Assembly (NCBI RefSeq): GCF_003053725.1
Contig: NZ_QAYC01000002.1
Coordinates: forward strand, 186,001 to 250,000
Length of the DNA stretch: 64,000 nt
Direction: 5' to 3'
Source of the DNA: Rhodovulum kholense
Lineage (GTDB): Bacteria > Pseudomonadota > Alphaproteobacteria > Rhodobacterales > Rhodobacteraceae
How positions within the stretch are numbered: the first letter of the stretch is position 1; every line of letters starts with the position of its first letter. Below, piece by piece: positions 26,599 through 34,413 of the stretch. A program made the translations under genes and the position numbers. The notes under the pieces are model-generated. The model saw only the letters and a program-made list of their open reading frames with translations, was not told where the DNA came from and did no database searches.

Positions 26599-28260
26599 CT
26601 AGCGCCGGTGCCGGGGATACCAGGGCGCCTCGGGCTCGGCGATACCGGTCGGGCGGTCCTGGTCCACCTCGCGCCAGACGGTCGCATCCTGCGGGGTCAC
26701 CGTCGCATCCCGACCCAGCGCAAAGCTCTGGTCGCGCACGATTTCCCGGTAGGCCACGTCCAGCGCCAGCGCGCGTTCAGGCGAGGGCAGGATCAGCGGC
26801 GCGATGTCGTCGCGGATCCTCGCCGCCGCCGCCTCGGGCAGTTCACCGTCCTTCAGCCAGGCGCGGATCAGCTCGTCATTTGACCGGAACTCGTCGCCTG
26901 CGCCATTCGTGCGCAGGTAATGCACATAGTCGCCCGCGCCATCGACCCGGGTCAGATCCGGCGTTCCGGCCAGACCCTTTTGGGTCCAGTGATACCAGCC
27001 GCCCTGAAACGCCTCGGCCCCCAGCTTGCGCGGAAAGGCCAGCGTGTCGTCGTCGTTCACGCCGATGCCGCCATGGCAGCCCATGCAGAACACCGTCTCC
27101 TCGAAACTCTGCGGGCGCAGCGCGCCCTCGCGGTCCTCGATGAACCCCTGCAACCGCCAGCCGGTGCCGTTGCTGATCCCGTGTTCGGCATCCCCGAAGA
27201 AAAGGCTGATGCGGTCGGGGAAATCGTGCCGCTCCTTGGCTTCGGCAAGGGCGCCATCCATCCGGTCGAAATAGGTCAGCCACCGGGTCTTGCGCATGTA
27301 GCGCAGCTCTTTCATGCGCGGCGCCATACCCACGCCCGCGGGGTCGGGATCGAGATAGCGGACCGAATGCAGGAATTCCGTCCCAAGCGGATAAAGCCCC
27401 GCGGCCAGCGGCGCCTCGTCGGCCGGCAGCGTGCCCGCGCGGCCGACCCAATGCATGGTGATGCCCTCAAGCGGCGCGAAGGCGAAGGCCACGCGGGTCG
27501 CGGTGCCAAGCGCGCCGTCGCGGTCGAGATCGACCCCCAGCGCCGCCTCGTCCACAGGCGCGACCGGCACATCGGCACGCCGGATCAGCGCCTCGACAAT
27601 GGCCAGGTTCAATGCATAGATCGCCCGGTCGTCCCGCCCCCCGGCATCTTGCCGATAGGCCTCGGGCAGCCGGATCATCACGTCGTCGGTCGAGCCGCTT
27701 GCCGGCCAGAACGTGCCTGGAAGCGGCTGGTAGGCAAAGGCGCGCCACCCGGTCAGCTGCCCGTCCGGCGCATGATCGAAGCCCATCTCGTCAAAGTCAT
27801 AGAACGCGTCCGGCACATAGCCCGACCAGCGCCCGTCGCCGTCGCTGTCCCAGGCTTGGGGCGGCGAGGCGAGCTTTTCGGCCAGCACCGGCTGGCCATC
27901 GGCGCCAAGATAGTTGTCCTGCCGCACCCAGGCGCGGACCTCTTCGGGATCGGCCGCCGCGACCGCGCCGCTGCGGTCGACGAACAGGTTGGTCCAGGGG
28001 TTCTTCAGCGCCGGTCCCGGCAGCGCATAGGACAGCTGCAGGTCCTGATCGTTGATGTAATGGGGCACCCGCGACCGGGTGTGGCAGGTCTGGCACGGGT
28101 TATGCGCAGTCCCCGCCGCATCCTCGGTGCGGGTATAGCATTGCGGCGGGATATAGGCGGTATGGTTCGCCAGCGTGCTGTGACGCAGGTCGACGGCCGA
28201 TGCCGAACCGGCCGCGCATATCAGGGCAAGACCCGAGAGCAAGGAAAGACTGTGCCGCAT
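26599..28260 (-). CDS. Secreted dihaem c-type protein of unknown function
   Basis: Exported protein of 553 residues with a Sec signal (ends GSASA) and two haem c motifs, CQTCH at 56-60 and CMGCH at 392-396. Between them lies a long acidic region with DSDGDGRWSGYVPDAFYDFDE and DLDRDGALG, which look like calcium-binding acidic loops. I do not recognise a characterised family; widely spaced single CxxCH motifs in a large soluble protein suggest a periplasmic oxidoreductase or electron carrier rather than a small cytochrome. Its 3' end faces the monohaem gene with only 6 bp between stops, and the phosphatase gene lies upstream on the same strand. Confidence 0.8.
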   Translation of the reverse strand: MRHSLSLLSGLALICAAGSASAVDLRHSTLANHTAYIPPQCYTRTEDAAGTAHNPCQTCHTRSRVPHYINDQDLQLSYALPGPALKNPWTNLFVDRSGAVAAADPEEVRAWVRQDNYLGADGQPVLAEKLASPPQAWDSDGDGRWSGYVPDAFYDFDEMGFDHAPDGQLTGWRAFAYQPLPGTFWPASGSTDDVMIRLPEAYRQDAGGRDDRAIYALNLAIVEALIRRADVPVAPVDEAALGVDLDRDGALGTATRVAFAFAPLEGITMHWVGRAGTLPADEAPLAAGLYPLGTEFLHSVRYLDPDPAGVGMAPRMKELRYMRKTRWLTYFDRMDGALAEAKERHDFPDRISLFFGDAEHGISNGTGWRLQGFIEDREGALRPQSFEETVFCMGCHGGIGVNDDDTLAFPRKLGAEAFQGGWYHWTQKGLAGTPDLTRVDGAGDYVHYLRTNGAGDEFRSNDELIRAWLKDGELPEAAAARIRDDIAPLILPSPERALALDVAYREIVRDQSFALGRDATVTPQDATVWREVDQDRPTGIAEPEAPWYPRHRR

Positions 28261-28310
28261 CGGGGCCTCCGTCGCAGGGAAAGCGGGGCCATGACGTGAC
28301 CCCGAAGGAT

Positions 28311-28335
28311 GGGCGGGGGACCATGCACCCCGCCC
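28311..28335 (-). terminator. Hairpin after phoX-like gene
   Basis: Stem GGGCGGGG (28311-28318) pairs perfectly with CCCCGCCC (28328-28335), 9-nt loop, starting 6 bp beyond the phosphatase stop on the minus strand. There is no long T-run, so it may be a weak terminator or an mRNA end stabiliser. Confidence 0.45.
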
Positions 28336-28341
28336 GTCAGG

Positions 28342-30135
28342 TCACTTGTCCATCGCCGGGAACGGTCCGATATAGCCCACATACGCGCGGGCATCGGCGG
28401 CATCGGCCAGCTTGTCCTCATCGGACTCGCCGTAAGGGTGTTGCACCACCGCCATCAGATAGCCGTGCCCCCCGATATTCGGATACCAGTAGGTCGAGGT
28501 GGTCTCGGACCCGTAGGGCGTCGAAAAGATGCGGGTCAACGCGCCGTCGCCCAGGTTCATCGCCCAGATCGCGTCGTTCTGGTGACCTTCGCCGGTATCC
28601 TCGCCGATGATCAGCGTGTTATAGCCCGGGATGTAGGTGATGTTGTCCGGGTTCGCGATCCCGTTGATATCGCAGGTATTCGCCTCGGCCGCGGCACCGC
28701 ACATCGCATGGGCGGCATCGCAGTTCGGGTCGGCAGCGGCGGCCTTGGCGGCATCGTCTACCGGCTTGCCGGCAATCAGGCCCTTCATCGAGGTGGCACG
28801 GAAGTCGTCGCCGAGGCTCAGCTCATAGACCGCGCCGCAGGCGTTCTTCTTGACGCGGATGTCGTCACGCCCGCCCTTGTCCTGCTTGGCGCCGCCTTCC
28901 ATGGCCTTGGCGACCTCGGACATCGACAGATAGACCTTGCCGTGATCCGGATCGTAGGCAATGCCTTCCATCTTGCGGAACTCGGTGGTGGCGCCCAGCA
29001 TCGAGGCATAGCGGCGCGTCTCGAGCCGCGAAGCCACGGCCTCCATCCCGGGTTTCACCTTCAGGCATTCGGCGCGGTCCTCGGCGTTCGAAGACAGGAA
29101 CCCGTCGGGGCAGCTGCCGTCATCGGCCATCGGCGCGGTCTCGAAGATATCCGAGAATTTCGTATCGGCCTCGATCGCGGCCTGGATGCTGGCGTCGTCG
29201 GCATGGCCGAGATCGATCCATTCCAGATCGGCCGCACCCGCGCCGTCGTCCGAGGTCTGCACCCATTTCGCCGCATAAAGCGTGCCGGCCGACAGATCGC
29301 CCTCGGTATCGGCCACGAACATGAAGAGGCCGACATTGGTGCCGTCATCCGAGATATAGGCGGTCTTCTGGTCGGGCATCACCTTGGCCAGCTCGACCGC
29401 GACGCGGCCCATGGCGAAATGCTTGGCCGCGGTCGCGGTGCCGTCCTCGGTCACGGTGACCTCGGTCGGGAAGCCATAGCGATAGGGCTTGTAGGCCGCC
29501 TTGAACTCGTCAAGCGTCATGGTCGCGGGATCGACGCCCTCGTAGCGCACCATCGGGAAATCGTAGTCGTCGATCTGGTCGAGCGCGGTCGCCTCTTCGA
29601 TCTCGCGCGCGTCGGCGGGATATTCTTCCGAGCCGAGATGGGTTTCCCAGGGCGTCACCGAGCCCGCGCAAGGGACCCAGAGGCCGCCGAATTTCGAGAA
29701 GTCCACCGGCTTCGTCGACACGGGCGTCAGATTGCCTTCGGTGTCTTGCGTGAGTTCGCTGACATACATCGCGCCGGGCCGCGATTCGAAATGCGTGACC
29801 GAAAAGATCTTGCCGCCGATATGCAGCAGCGAGGTGAAATCGGCATCGACCGAGATATGTTCCGAACCGTCTTCGGATCTCACCACATTTCCGGCGCGAT
29901 CGGTGAGCGCGGCAAAAACCGTTCCGCCGATCAGATCGCCAGACCGGGCCAGCGTGCTGTAGCCGACGGAGTACTCTTTGCCGTCGATGGTGACATGCTC
30001 GGACGCCAGAACCGCGCGCTTGGCGGCATCGTCGGCGGCAAAGGGCACGGGGGCAAAGGCGATCTCGCCGGCATGGGCAAGCATCGGCACGGCGATCAGC
30101 GCGCTGGCGGCGAAAAGCTGGCTGCGCAGGGTCAT
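28342..30135 (-). CDS. phoX: PhoX-family alkaline phosphatase (DUF839)
   Basis: Secreted phosphoesterase of 597 residues, of the calcium- and iron-dependent PhoX family that releases phosphate from organic esters. The signal peptide (first ~22 residues, ending MLAHA) lacks a twin-arginine motif, unlike many PhoX proteins. The characteristic metal-site region appears as WVPCAGSVTPWETHLGSEEY near residues 155-175, followed later by FRKMEGIAYDPDHGKVYLSM and NPDNITYIPGYNTLIIGED. A Pho box lies 50-67 bp upstream of the ATG, so the gene is probably induced by phosphate starvation through PhoB. Confidence 0.88.
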   Translation of the reverse strand: MTLRSQLFAASALIAVPMLAHAGEIAFAPVPFAADDAAKRAVLASEHVTIDGKEYSVGYSTLARSGDLIGGTVFAALTDRAGNVVRSEDGSEHISVDADFTSLLHIGGKIFSVTHFESRPGAMYVSELTQDTEGNLTPVSTKPVDFSKFGGLWVPCAGSVTPWETHLGSEEYPADAREIEEATALDQIDDYDFPMVRYEGVDPATMTLDEFKAAYKPYRYGFPTEVTVTEDGTATAAKHFAMGRVAVELAKVMPDQKTAYISDDGTNVGLFMFVADTEGDLSAGTLYAAKWVQTSDDGAGAADLEWIDLGHADDASIQAAIEADTKFSDIFETAPMADDGSCPDGFLSSNAEDRAECLKVKPGMEAVASRLETRRYASMLGATTEFRKMEGIAYDPDHGKVYLSMSEVAKAMEGGAKQDKGGRDDIRVKKNACGAVYELSLGDDFRATSMKGLIAGKPVDDAAKAAAADPNCDAAHAMCGAAAEANTCDINGIANPDNITYIPGYNTLIIGEDTGEGHQNDAIWAMNLGDGALTRIFSTPYGSETTSTYWYPNIGGHGYLMAVVQHPYGESDEDKLADAADARAYVGYIGPFPAMDK

Positions 30136-30184
30136 GGAGGTCTCCTGGTCTCGGTTAACTCGGACCCGTACCTGAACCCGTTTT

Positions 30185-30202
30185 GCGACAGCGATGTGAC
30201 AG
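30185..30202 (-). promoter_or_regulatory. Pho box upstream of phoX
   Basis: On the minus strand CTGTCAC (30202-30196) and CTGTCGC (30191-30185) are direct repeats separated by 4 bp, an 11-bp period. This is the layout of the PhoB site (CTGTCAT repeats). It lies 50-67 bp before the phosphatase start. Confidence 0.8.
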
Positions 30203-30302
30203 CGGCGGTCCTCCTGCCCAGGTTTCAGCCGGGCCAGAAGGCACCGACGCCAAGACGCGCGGGCCCCAAAACAAGACGGAAGGCTGCGAGACTTTGGAGG
30301 AC

Positions 30303-30866
30303 TCAGAACAGAGTGATATCGGTATCCGGCTTCGGCTTGGGCGCAGGAACGCGACGCTCGGGCGGCGCCTCGGTGGGCGGAAGCAGAACGAGACGGGCAG
30401 CGCCGGTCACCGGGCGAAAATGCAAGCGCCGCGCTTGCGTGCCGCCCAGGCTTTCGGACACGACCTCAAATCCCTCTCTCCGGATGTAGGACCGTGCGAA
30501 ATCGACATTCCGCGCCCCGATATCCCGGAAGGCGCTACTGACACGCGCGCCTCCGAACAGCTTCACCTTGAGATCGGAGCGCCGGGCCCCAGCCTTGAGA
30601 AGCTCGTTGATAAGCAGTTCCATGGCCATGGCGCCATATTTCAGCTCGGTCGACCCGGATTCGGTATCCCCCGGCAGAAGGAAGTGGTTCATGCCCCCAA
30701 TGCCGGCATTCATGTCGTAAACACAGGCCGCGACGCAGGAACCCAGGACTGTCGAAAGCACGATGTTCGCATCGCGCGAGACATGATATTCACCCTGGAC
30801 TACAGCATGGACACGGGAGGGCCAGGCGTCCTTTTCGGATGCCCGAATAGGCGTTCTCTGGGTCAT
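30303..30866 (-). CDS. cheD: CheD, receptor glutamine deamidase
   Basis: Chemoreceptor deamidase of 187 residues, which converts receptor Gln to Glu and can interact with CheC-type phosphatases. The catalytic Cys is in STVLGSCVAACVYD and the His in GIGGMNHFLLPG, with the Thr of STELKYG downstream. The C-terminus has a proline-rich tail (PTEAPPERRVPAPKPKPD). Its start overlaps the cheB stop by 4 bp, so the two adaptation enzymes are translated together. No CheC gene is visible in the window. Confidence 0.95.
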   Translation of the reverse strand: MTQRTPIRASEKDAWPSRVHAVVQGEYHVSRDANIVLSTVLGSCVAACVYDMNAGIGGMNHFLLPGDTESGSTELKYGAMAMELLINELLKAGARRSDLKVKLFGGARVSSAFRDIGARNVDFARSYIRREGFEVVSESLGGTQARRLHFRPVTGAARLVLLPPTEAPPERRVPAPKPKPDTDITLF

Positions 30867-31855
30867 GCCGCGCTCCTCCGACTGCAGTTTTCAAGAACCG
30901 CCCGGCCAATGGCGTCAAGCGGCAGCCTTTCGCGGACTCCGCCAAGCTCGAAGGCCGCACGCGGCATCCCGTAGACCAGCGACGTCTTTTCGTCCTGTCC
31001 GATGGTGTAGGCACCGGCGCGGTGCAGGGCGAGCATACCCTCGGCACCGTCGCGACCCATTCCCGTCAGAATCGCCGCGCAGACCCGAGAGGCAACCGGG
31101 ACCGCAGACATGAAGAGCGCATCCACCGAGGGACGGTGCCCCGCCTGAAGCGGCCCCTCTCTCAGGCGGCATCGTAGAGCACCGCTTGCGGCCACCTCCA
31201 GGTGATGCGTTTTGCCAGGGGCAAGAAGAACGCGGCCCGGCACCAGCGGTTCTTGGTCTTGGGCCTCGACCACCGTAGCGGCACAATTCCGATCGAGCAA
31301 CCGCGCCAGCCCCGAACTGAAGGACTCGCTGGTGTGCTGCACAATGAGGGTCGGGGGACAATTCGGCGGAAAGGCCTCAAGGACCTTGACCAGAGCATCT
31401 ACCCCGCCCGTCGACGCACCGAGGAGGATCAGGCGTCCGTGCTGGAACGACATCGTGGATTCCGCCTGCGGCGCAGGAACATTCCTTGCGGTTCTGCCAA
31501 GGTGAACCCGCAGGAGGCACTGCCGCAGGTCCTCGACCGACGCGTCGCTATGGGTCACCGCCACACCCTCACGGATCAGGGAAGACGGCAGGCGCGCGAT
31601 ATTCGCTTCAGTCTCGGCGACGACCACACAGCGGATGCCGAGAGCCTTGAAGAGCATCAGCAGAACTTCGAATTCCGCGAGCCGCGCCAAAGCTTCCGCC
31701 ACGATCACCGCCTGCGGTGGCCGGCTTTCCGCGATGTGGTAGGTTTCGCTAAGGTTCGAGACGCACGCGCCAAGAGAAACGGCCCGCATCTGCTGAACCG
31801 CCGCGGCAAGCCTGTTCCTGGTTTCCGTCCGTTCGTCCGCGATCATTACACGCAT
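30863..31855 (-). CDS. cheB: CheB methylesterase with degenerate receiver domain
   Basis: Receptor methylesterase of 330 residues. The catalytic domain (about 140-325) is intact: Ser148 in GASTGGVDA, His174 in VQHTSESF, Asp269 in LTGMGRDGAEG. The N-terminal 110 residues have the length and strand pattern of a receiver but lack its chemistry: after the third strand (AVIVAEALARL) there is Ala53-Glu54 where the phospho-acceptor Asp belongs, and the KP motif of the fifth strand is THSD. Phosphorylation by CheA is therefore unlikely; Glu54 could imitate a phosphorylated state. The gene is separated from the other che genes by 441 bp. Confidence 0.92.
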   Translation of the reverse strand: MRVMIADERTETRNRLAAAVQQMRAVSLGACVSNLSETYHIAESRPPQAVIVAEALARLAEFEVLLMLFKALGIRCVVVAETEANIARLPSSLIREGVAVTHSDASVEDLRQCLLRVHLGRTARNVPAPQAESTMSFQHGRLILLGASTGGVDALVKVLEAFPPNCPPTLIVQHTSESFSSGLARLLDRNCAATVVEAQDQEPLVPGRVLLAPGKTHHLEVAASGALRCRLREGPLQAGHRPSVDALFMSAVPVASRVCAAILTGMGRDGAEGMLALHRAGAYTIGQDEKTSLVYGMPRAAFELGGVRERLPLDAIGRAVLENCSRRSAA

Positions 31856-31981
31856 GGACCTAATCCTTAACTCATGTTTCCAGAGGTCGACCTAGCGCTG
31901 ATCAAGACCCGACGCTTTGCCACCTCGGAAACGAAAAGCGCTGCGAGCCTTTACTTTCCTGCGGAACAAGCGGAATTCCAC

Positions 31982-32000
31982 AAAAGCCGCTTTTCGCGGC
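31982..32000 (-). terminator. Small hairpin with T-run, minus strand
   Basis: On the minus strand GCCGC-GAAAA-GCGGC is followed directly by TTTT. The stem is only 5 bp but the order (stem, tight loop, T-run) fits an intrinsic terminator for the upstream che transcript. Confidence 0.45.
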
Positions 32001-32164
32001 CAGATAGAGACCGAAAACCGAAACTCGCCAGGCTGGAATGCAGTCGGAAGATCTCGATCATCGACCCAATCCTCATTCTCATCCAAGCAACCTGAAACCG
32101 AGTGAAATTTCCGTGCCTGACGCGGGCAGGTTCGACACGCGCCGAATTTTACTCGATTTGCAGT

Positions 32165-32205
32165 GGCCGGGGCCGAAATCTGTCCGAAGACCTTCGCCCC
32201 CGGCC
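32165..32205. terminator. GC-rich hairpin downstream of the main che operon
   Basis: GGCCGGGG (32165-32172) pairs perfectly with CCCCGGCC (32198-32205) across a 25-nt loop. There is no T-run on the minus strand after it. It may act with the hairpin at 31982-32000 to end or protect the che transcript. Confidence 0.35.
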
Positions 32206-32296
32206 CCACCGAATTTACATCACGACGCTCCCATTTCGCCAACCTTCGCGCGGATGGATTGACATAGCATTACGCTCTCCCACGCAAGCGGGTGTC

Positions 32297-32665
32297 CTAG
32301 AACACATCTATATCTCCACCCGCATGCGGCGCATCGCGTTTTTCGGCTGTCGACATGACAGCGCGCAACTGGTCCAGTCGAAGCTGCTCGATCAGGCTGC
32401 CGGGAACCTGCACGTCCTCGGGCATGAGCCTGGCCAATTCCTGACCGAACGGCGCCATATCTTCGAGAATCTGGATGACCAGGTCCACCAACTGCAATTC
32501 ACTTGCACTTCCCACTCGTGCGGGGTGCGCCGCACGTCTTTCGAGCACCGCCTTTTCGTACCGCCGGAGAAGCTCTGCGGCGTGCAGAAGCTCATGGCCA
32601 AACGTGGTCATCACCCGTTGAAGCCCGGGGCCATCTGCAACCATCTGAAGGTCGTGATGCGTCAA
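32297..32665 (-). CDS. Small CheZ/CheT-like candidate CheY phosphatase
   Basis: Helical protein of 122 residues encoded directly after cheY with a 4-bp overlap. No standard domain is obvious. Within a long helix is VDLVIQILEDM, where D61-x-x-x-Q65 matches the DxxxQ catalytic motif of CheZ-type phosphatases (DLTGQVIKRI in E. coli CheZ, recalled). The C-terminus GGDIDVF is acidic and ends in Phe, like the CheY-binding tail of CheZ (ending DSLGF). The size is close to CheT of Sinorhizobium meliloti. The inference that it dephosphorylates CheY rests on motif, tail and operon position; overall similarity is low. Confidence 0.6.
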   Translation of the reverse strand: MTHHDLQMVADGPGLQRVMTTFGHELLHAAELLRRYEKAVLERRAAHPARVGSASELQLVDLVIQILEDMAPFGQELARLMPEDVQVPGSLIEQLRLDQLRAVMSTAEKRDAPHAGGDIDVF

Positions 32666-33048
32666 AGGCGCCCCACCACCGCTTCGATGGCCTTCTTCAT
32701 GGTCGCCGTGGTGAAGGGTTTGCGCACCATGTTGTTAAGCCCCAACTGTTGACCCTTCTGGATGAGTTCGGGGGTGGGCGTACCGGTGACCAGGATATAG
32801 CCGATCCGCTGTGTGGAGCGATTGCGGCGCAGACCTTCGAGCAACTGCAGCCCGTCCATGCCAGGCATGTTGTAGTCGGCAAGCACGAGATGGACCGGAT
32901 CCGCCGCCAACCGCGAAAGCGCAGCGCGGCCGCTCGCTTCTGTTGCAACATGGAAAATGCCGAGTTCCTCGAGCGCCTGGGTCACGAGGCCACGACTGAC
33001 CGTCATGTCGTCGACGACCATGATCCGAAGACTGTCTTTGAGTGACAT
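32662..33048 (-). CDS. cheY: CheY-type response regulator (second)
   Basis: Single receiver domain of 128 residues that would bind the flagellar switch or act as a phosphate sink. Acidic pair D13-D14 (VVDDMTVSR), phospho-acceptor D58 (LADYNMPGMDG), Thr88 (LVTGT) and K110 (VRKPF) are all present. It differs from the other CheY here in having MTVSRGLVTQAL after the acidic pair, a pattern common in alphaproteobacterial CheY proteins. It lies 31 bp after cheR and overlaps the CheZ/CheT-like gene. Confidence 0.95.
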   Translation of the reverse strand: MSLKDSLRIMVVDDMTVSRGLVTQALEELGIFHVATEASGRAALSRLAADPVHLVLADYNMPGMDGLQLLEGLRRNRSTQRIGYILVTGTPTPELIQKGQQLGLNNMVRKPFTTATMKKAIEAVVGRL

Positions 33049-33079
33049 CCGTTGTTCCTTTCCTAATGCCGCTTCGCAG

Positions 33080-33949
33080 TTACGAAGCGGAGCGTTTTCT
33101 GTAGGCCGTCACCCCGGCCGCCTCGAGCATTGCCGTCGCGGGTCCGGAAACCCGTTCGGAGTGACCGATGAAGAGCATCCCGCCTGGAACGAGCTGTTCC
33201 GCAAGTCTGCGCCAAAGCGTCTGTTGTGTTTGGCTATCGAAGTAGATCGCCATATTCCGGCACATTATCACGTCGAAAAGGCCAGACATTGGCCAAGGTC
33301 CGTTGATGTTCAGTTGTCGGAAGGACACGAGGGATCGAACGTCCGCGCGCACCCGGAATTCGGCTTTCGCGCTCCCGGATTTCTCGAACACCTGGTTCGC
33401 CCATGGCCCGGGCGGGATTTTAGCTTCCTCGTCGCTATAGACCGCCGCCTCAGCCCGTCGCAGGACAAACGGATCGATATCGGTCGCGAGAATCCTGACA
33501 TTGAGCTTGGGCGCCTCGGGACAAAGAAGGATCACGCTGCCGGAAAGAGAATAAGGTTCGGGCCCAGACGAGCAGCCGGCCGACCAGAGCCGTACCCGTC
33601 CACCGGATCGGGCCCGTTCAACAAGCCGCGGCAGAACTTCTGACTGTAGCTGTTCGAAGTGATGCTTTTCCCGGTAGAAGTTCGTGACGTTGGTCGTCAG
33701 TGCCGATATGAAGTGATCGCTTTCAGTCTCGAGATTGGCGCGCAGATATTTGTCATAGTCGGTGAAGTCGTCGAGATTCAGCGCGACGATCCGCTTCCCG
33801 AGACGGGAATGGATCATTGCTTTCTTCGAAGGCTCAAGATGAAGTCCATATTCGGATTTCGCGAATGCAGCAATGCGCTGAAAATCGCTTTCTCCGAACG
33901 CGATTTCGGAGCGGCGCCGCGGCGTCAGGGATGGTGTTGGAGCGTTCAT
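33080..33949 (-). CDS. cheR: CheR receptor methyltransferase
   Basis: S-adenosylmethionine-dependent glutamate methyltransferase of 289 residues that adapts chemoreceptors. The N-terminal helical domain (about 15-80, FQRIAAFAKSEYGLHLEPSK) is followed by the catalytic domain, with the cofactor-binding segment VRLWSAGCSSGPEPYSLS, DIDPFVLRRAEAAVYSDEE and LFDVIMCRNMAIYFD. It overlaps cheW by 4 bp. The MCP at 14557-16416 ends in a CheR-docking-type pentapeptide, though this CheR does not obviously have the beta-subdomain insert that binds it; I could not check that. Confidence 0.95.
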   Translation of the reverse strand: MNAPTPSLTPRRRSEIAFGESDFQRIAAFAKSEYGLHLEPSKKAMIHSRLGKRIVALNLDDFTDYDKYLRANLETESDHFISALTTNVTNFYREKHHFEQLQSEVLPRLVERARSGGRVRLWSAGCSSGPEPYSLSGSVILLCPEAPKLNVRILATDIDPFVLRRAEAAVYSDEEAKIPPGPWANQVFEKSGSAKAEFRVRADVRSLVSFRQLNINGPWPMSGLFDVIMCRNMAIYFDSQTQQTLWRRLAEQLVPGGMLFIGHSERVSGPATAMLEAAGVTAYRKRSAS

Positions 33950-34413
33950 GCCGCATCCGTCAGACCACGGGGCACCAGAATTTCGGGTGCCAGAATACGC
34001 GACATCCCTTCCTCGATTGAAATGAGGCCCAGGATGCTGTTGGGAATGTCACCGCCTCCCATAGTTGGCGCCTCGCAAATCTGACTTCCTTCGACCGTGA
34101 GGATTTCGGACACAGAATCCACCAGAAGGCCGATCGTCTTTGAGCCGATCGCGACGACGATGATGACATGCCGAGGAGACGCCTCGCATTCGCCGAGCCC
34201 CAGGCGCGCCGCAAGATCGATGATCGGAATGACCGCCCCCCGGAGGTTCATCACGCCCAGCACAGCCTCCTCCGCATGCGGGAGCGCCGTGACCGGGGTC
34301 CATCTGCGGATTTCCCGGATCTGGGTGATCTCGATGCAGAAGCTCTGTCCTGCGGCCTTGAGAGTGACGAATTCCAGGACGTCGTCATCACCCCATTGTT
34401 GCGGTCTGGGCAT
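33946..34413 (-). CDS. cheW: CheW coupling protein
   Basis: Adaptor of 155 residues linking receptors to CheA. Family motifs are present: FVTLKAAGQSFCIEITQIREI near the N-terminus and AVLGVMNLRGAVIPIIDLAARLG in the middle. I choose ATG 34413, preceded by GAGGAGATGG, over an ATG 48 bp upstream; this start overlaps the end of cheA by 26 bp. The stop overlaps the cheR start. Confidence 0.93.
   Translation of the reverse strand: MPRPQQWGDDDVLEFVTLKAAGQSFCIEITQIREIRRWTPVTALPHAEEAVLGVMNLRGAVIPIIDLAARLGLGECEASPRHVIIVVAIGSKTIGLLVDSVSEILTVEGSQICEAPTMGGGDIPNSILGLISIEEGMSRILAPEILVPRGLTDAA

Larger units (their letters stand above)
31856..32296. other. Gap inside the chemotaxis cluster
   Basis: 441 bp between the CheZ/CheT-like gene and cheB, visibly more AT-rich than most of the window. 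The open frames have no family features and I reject them as genes. It contains two hairpins (listed separately) and, near cheB, a purine-rich AAGGATTAGG ribosome site before ATG 31855. I infer that the main che transcript ends here and that cheB-cheD has its own promoter. Confidence 0.5.

Noticed and set aside
31892-32242. A possible 116-residue gene in the gap between cheB and the CheZ/CheT-like gene
   Set aside because: No ribosome site or family features, and it overlaps two hairpins; it is better read as intergenic.
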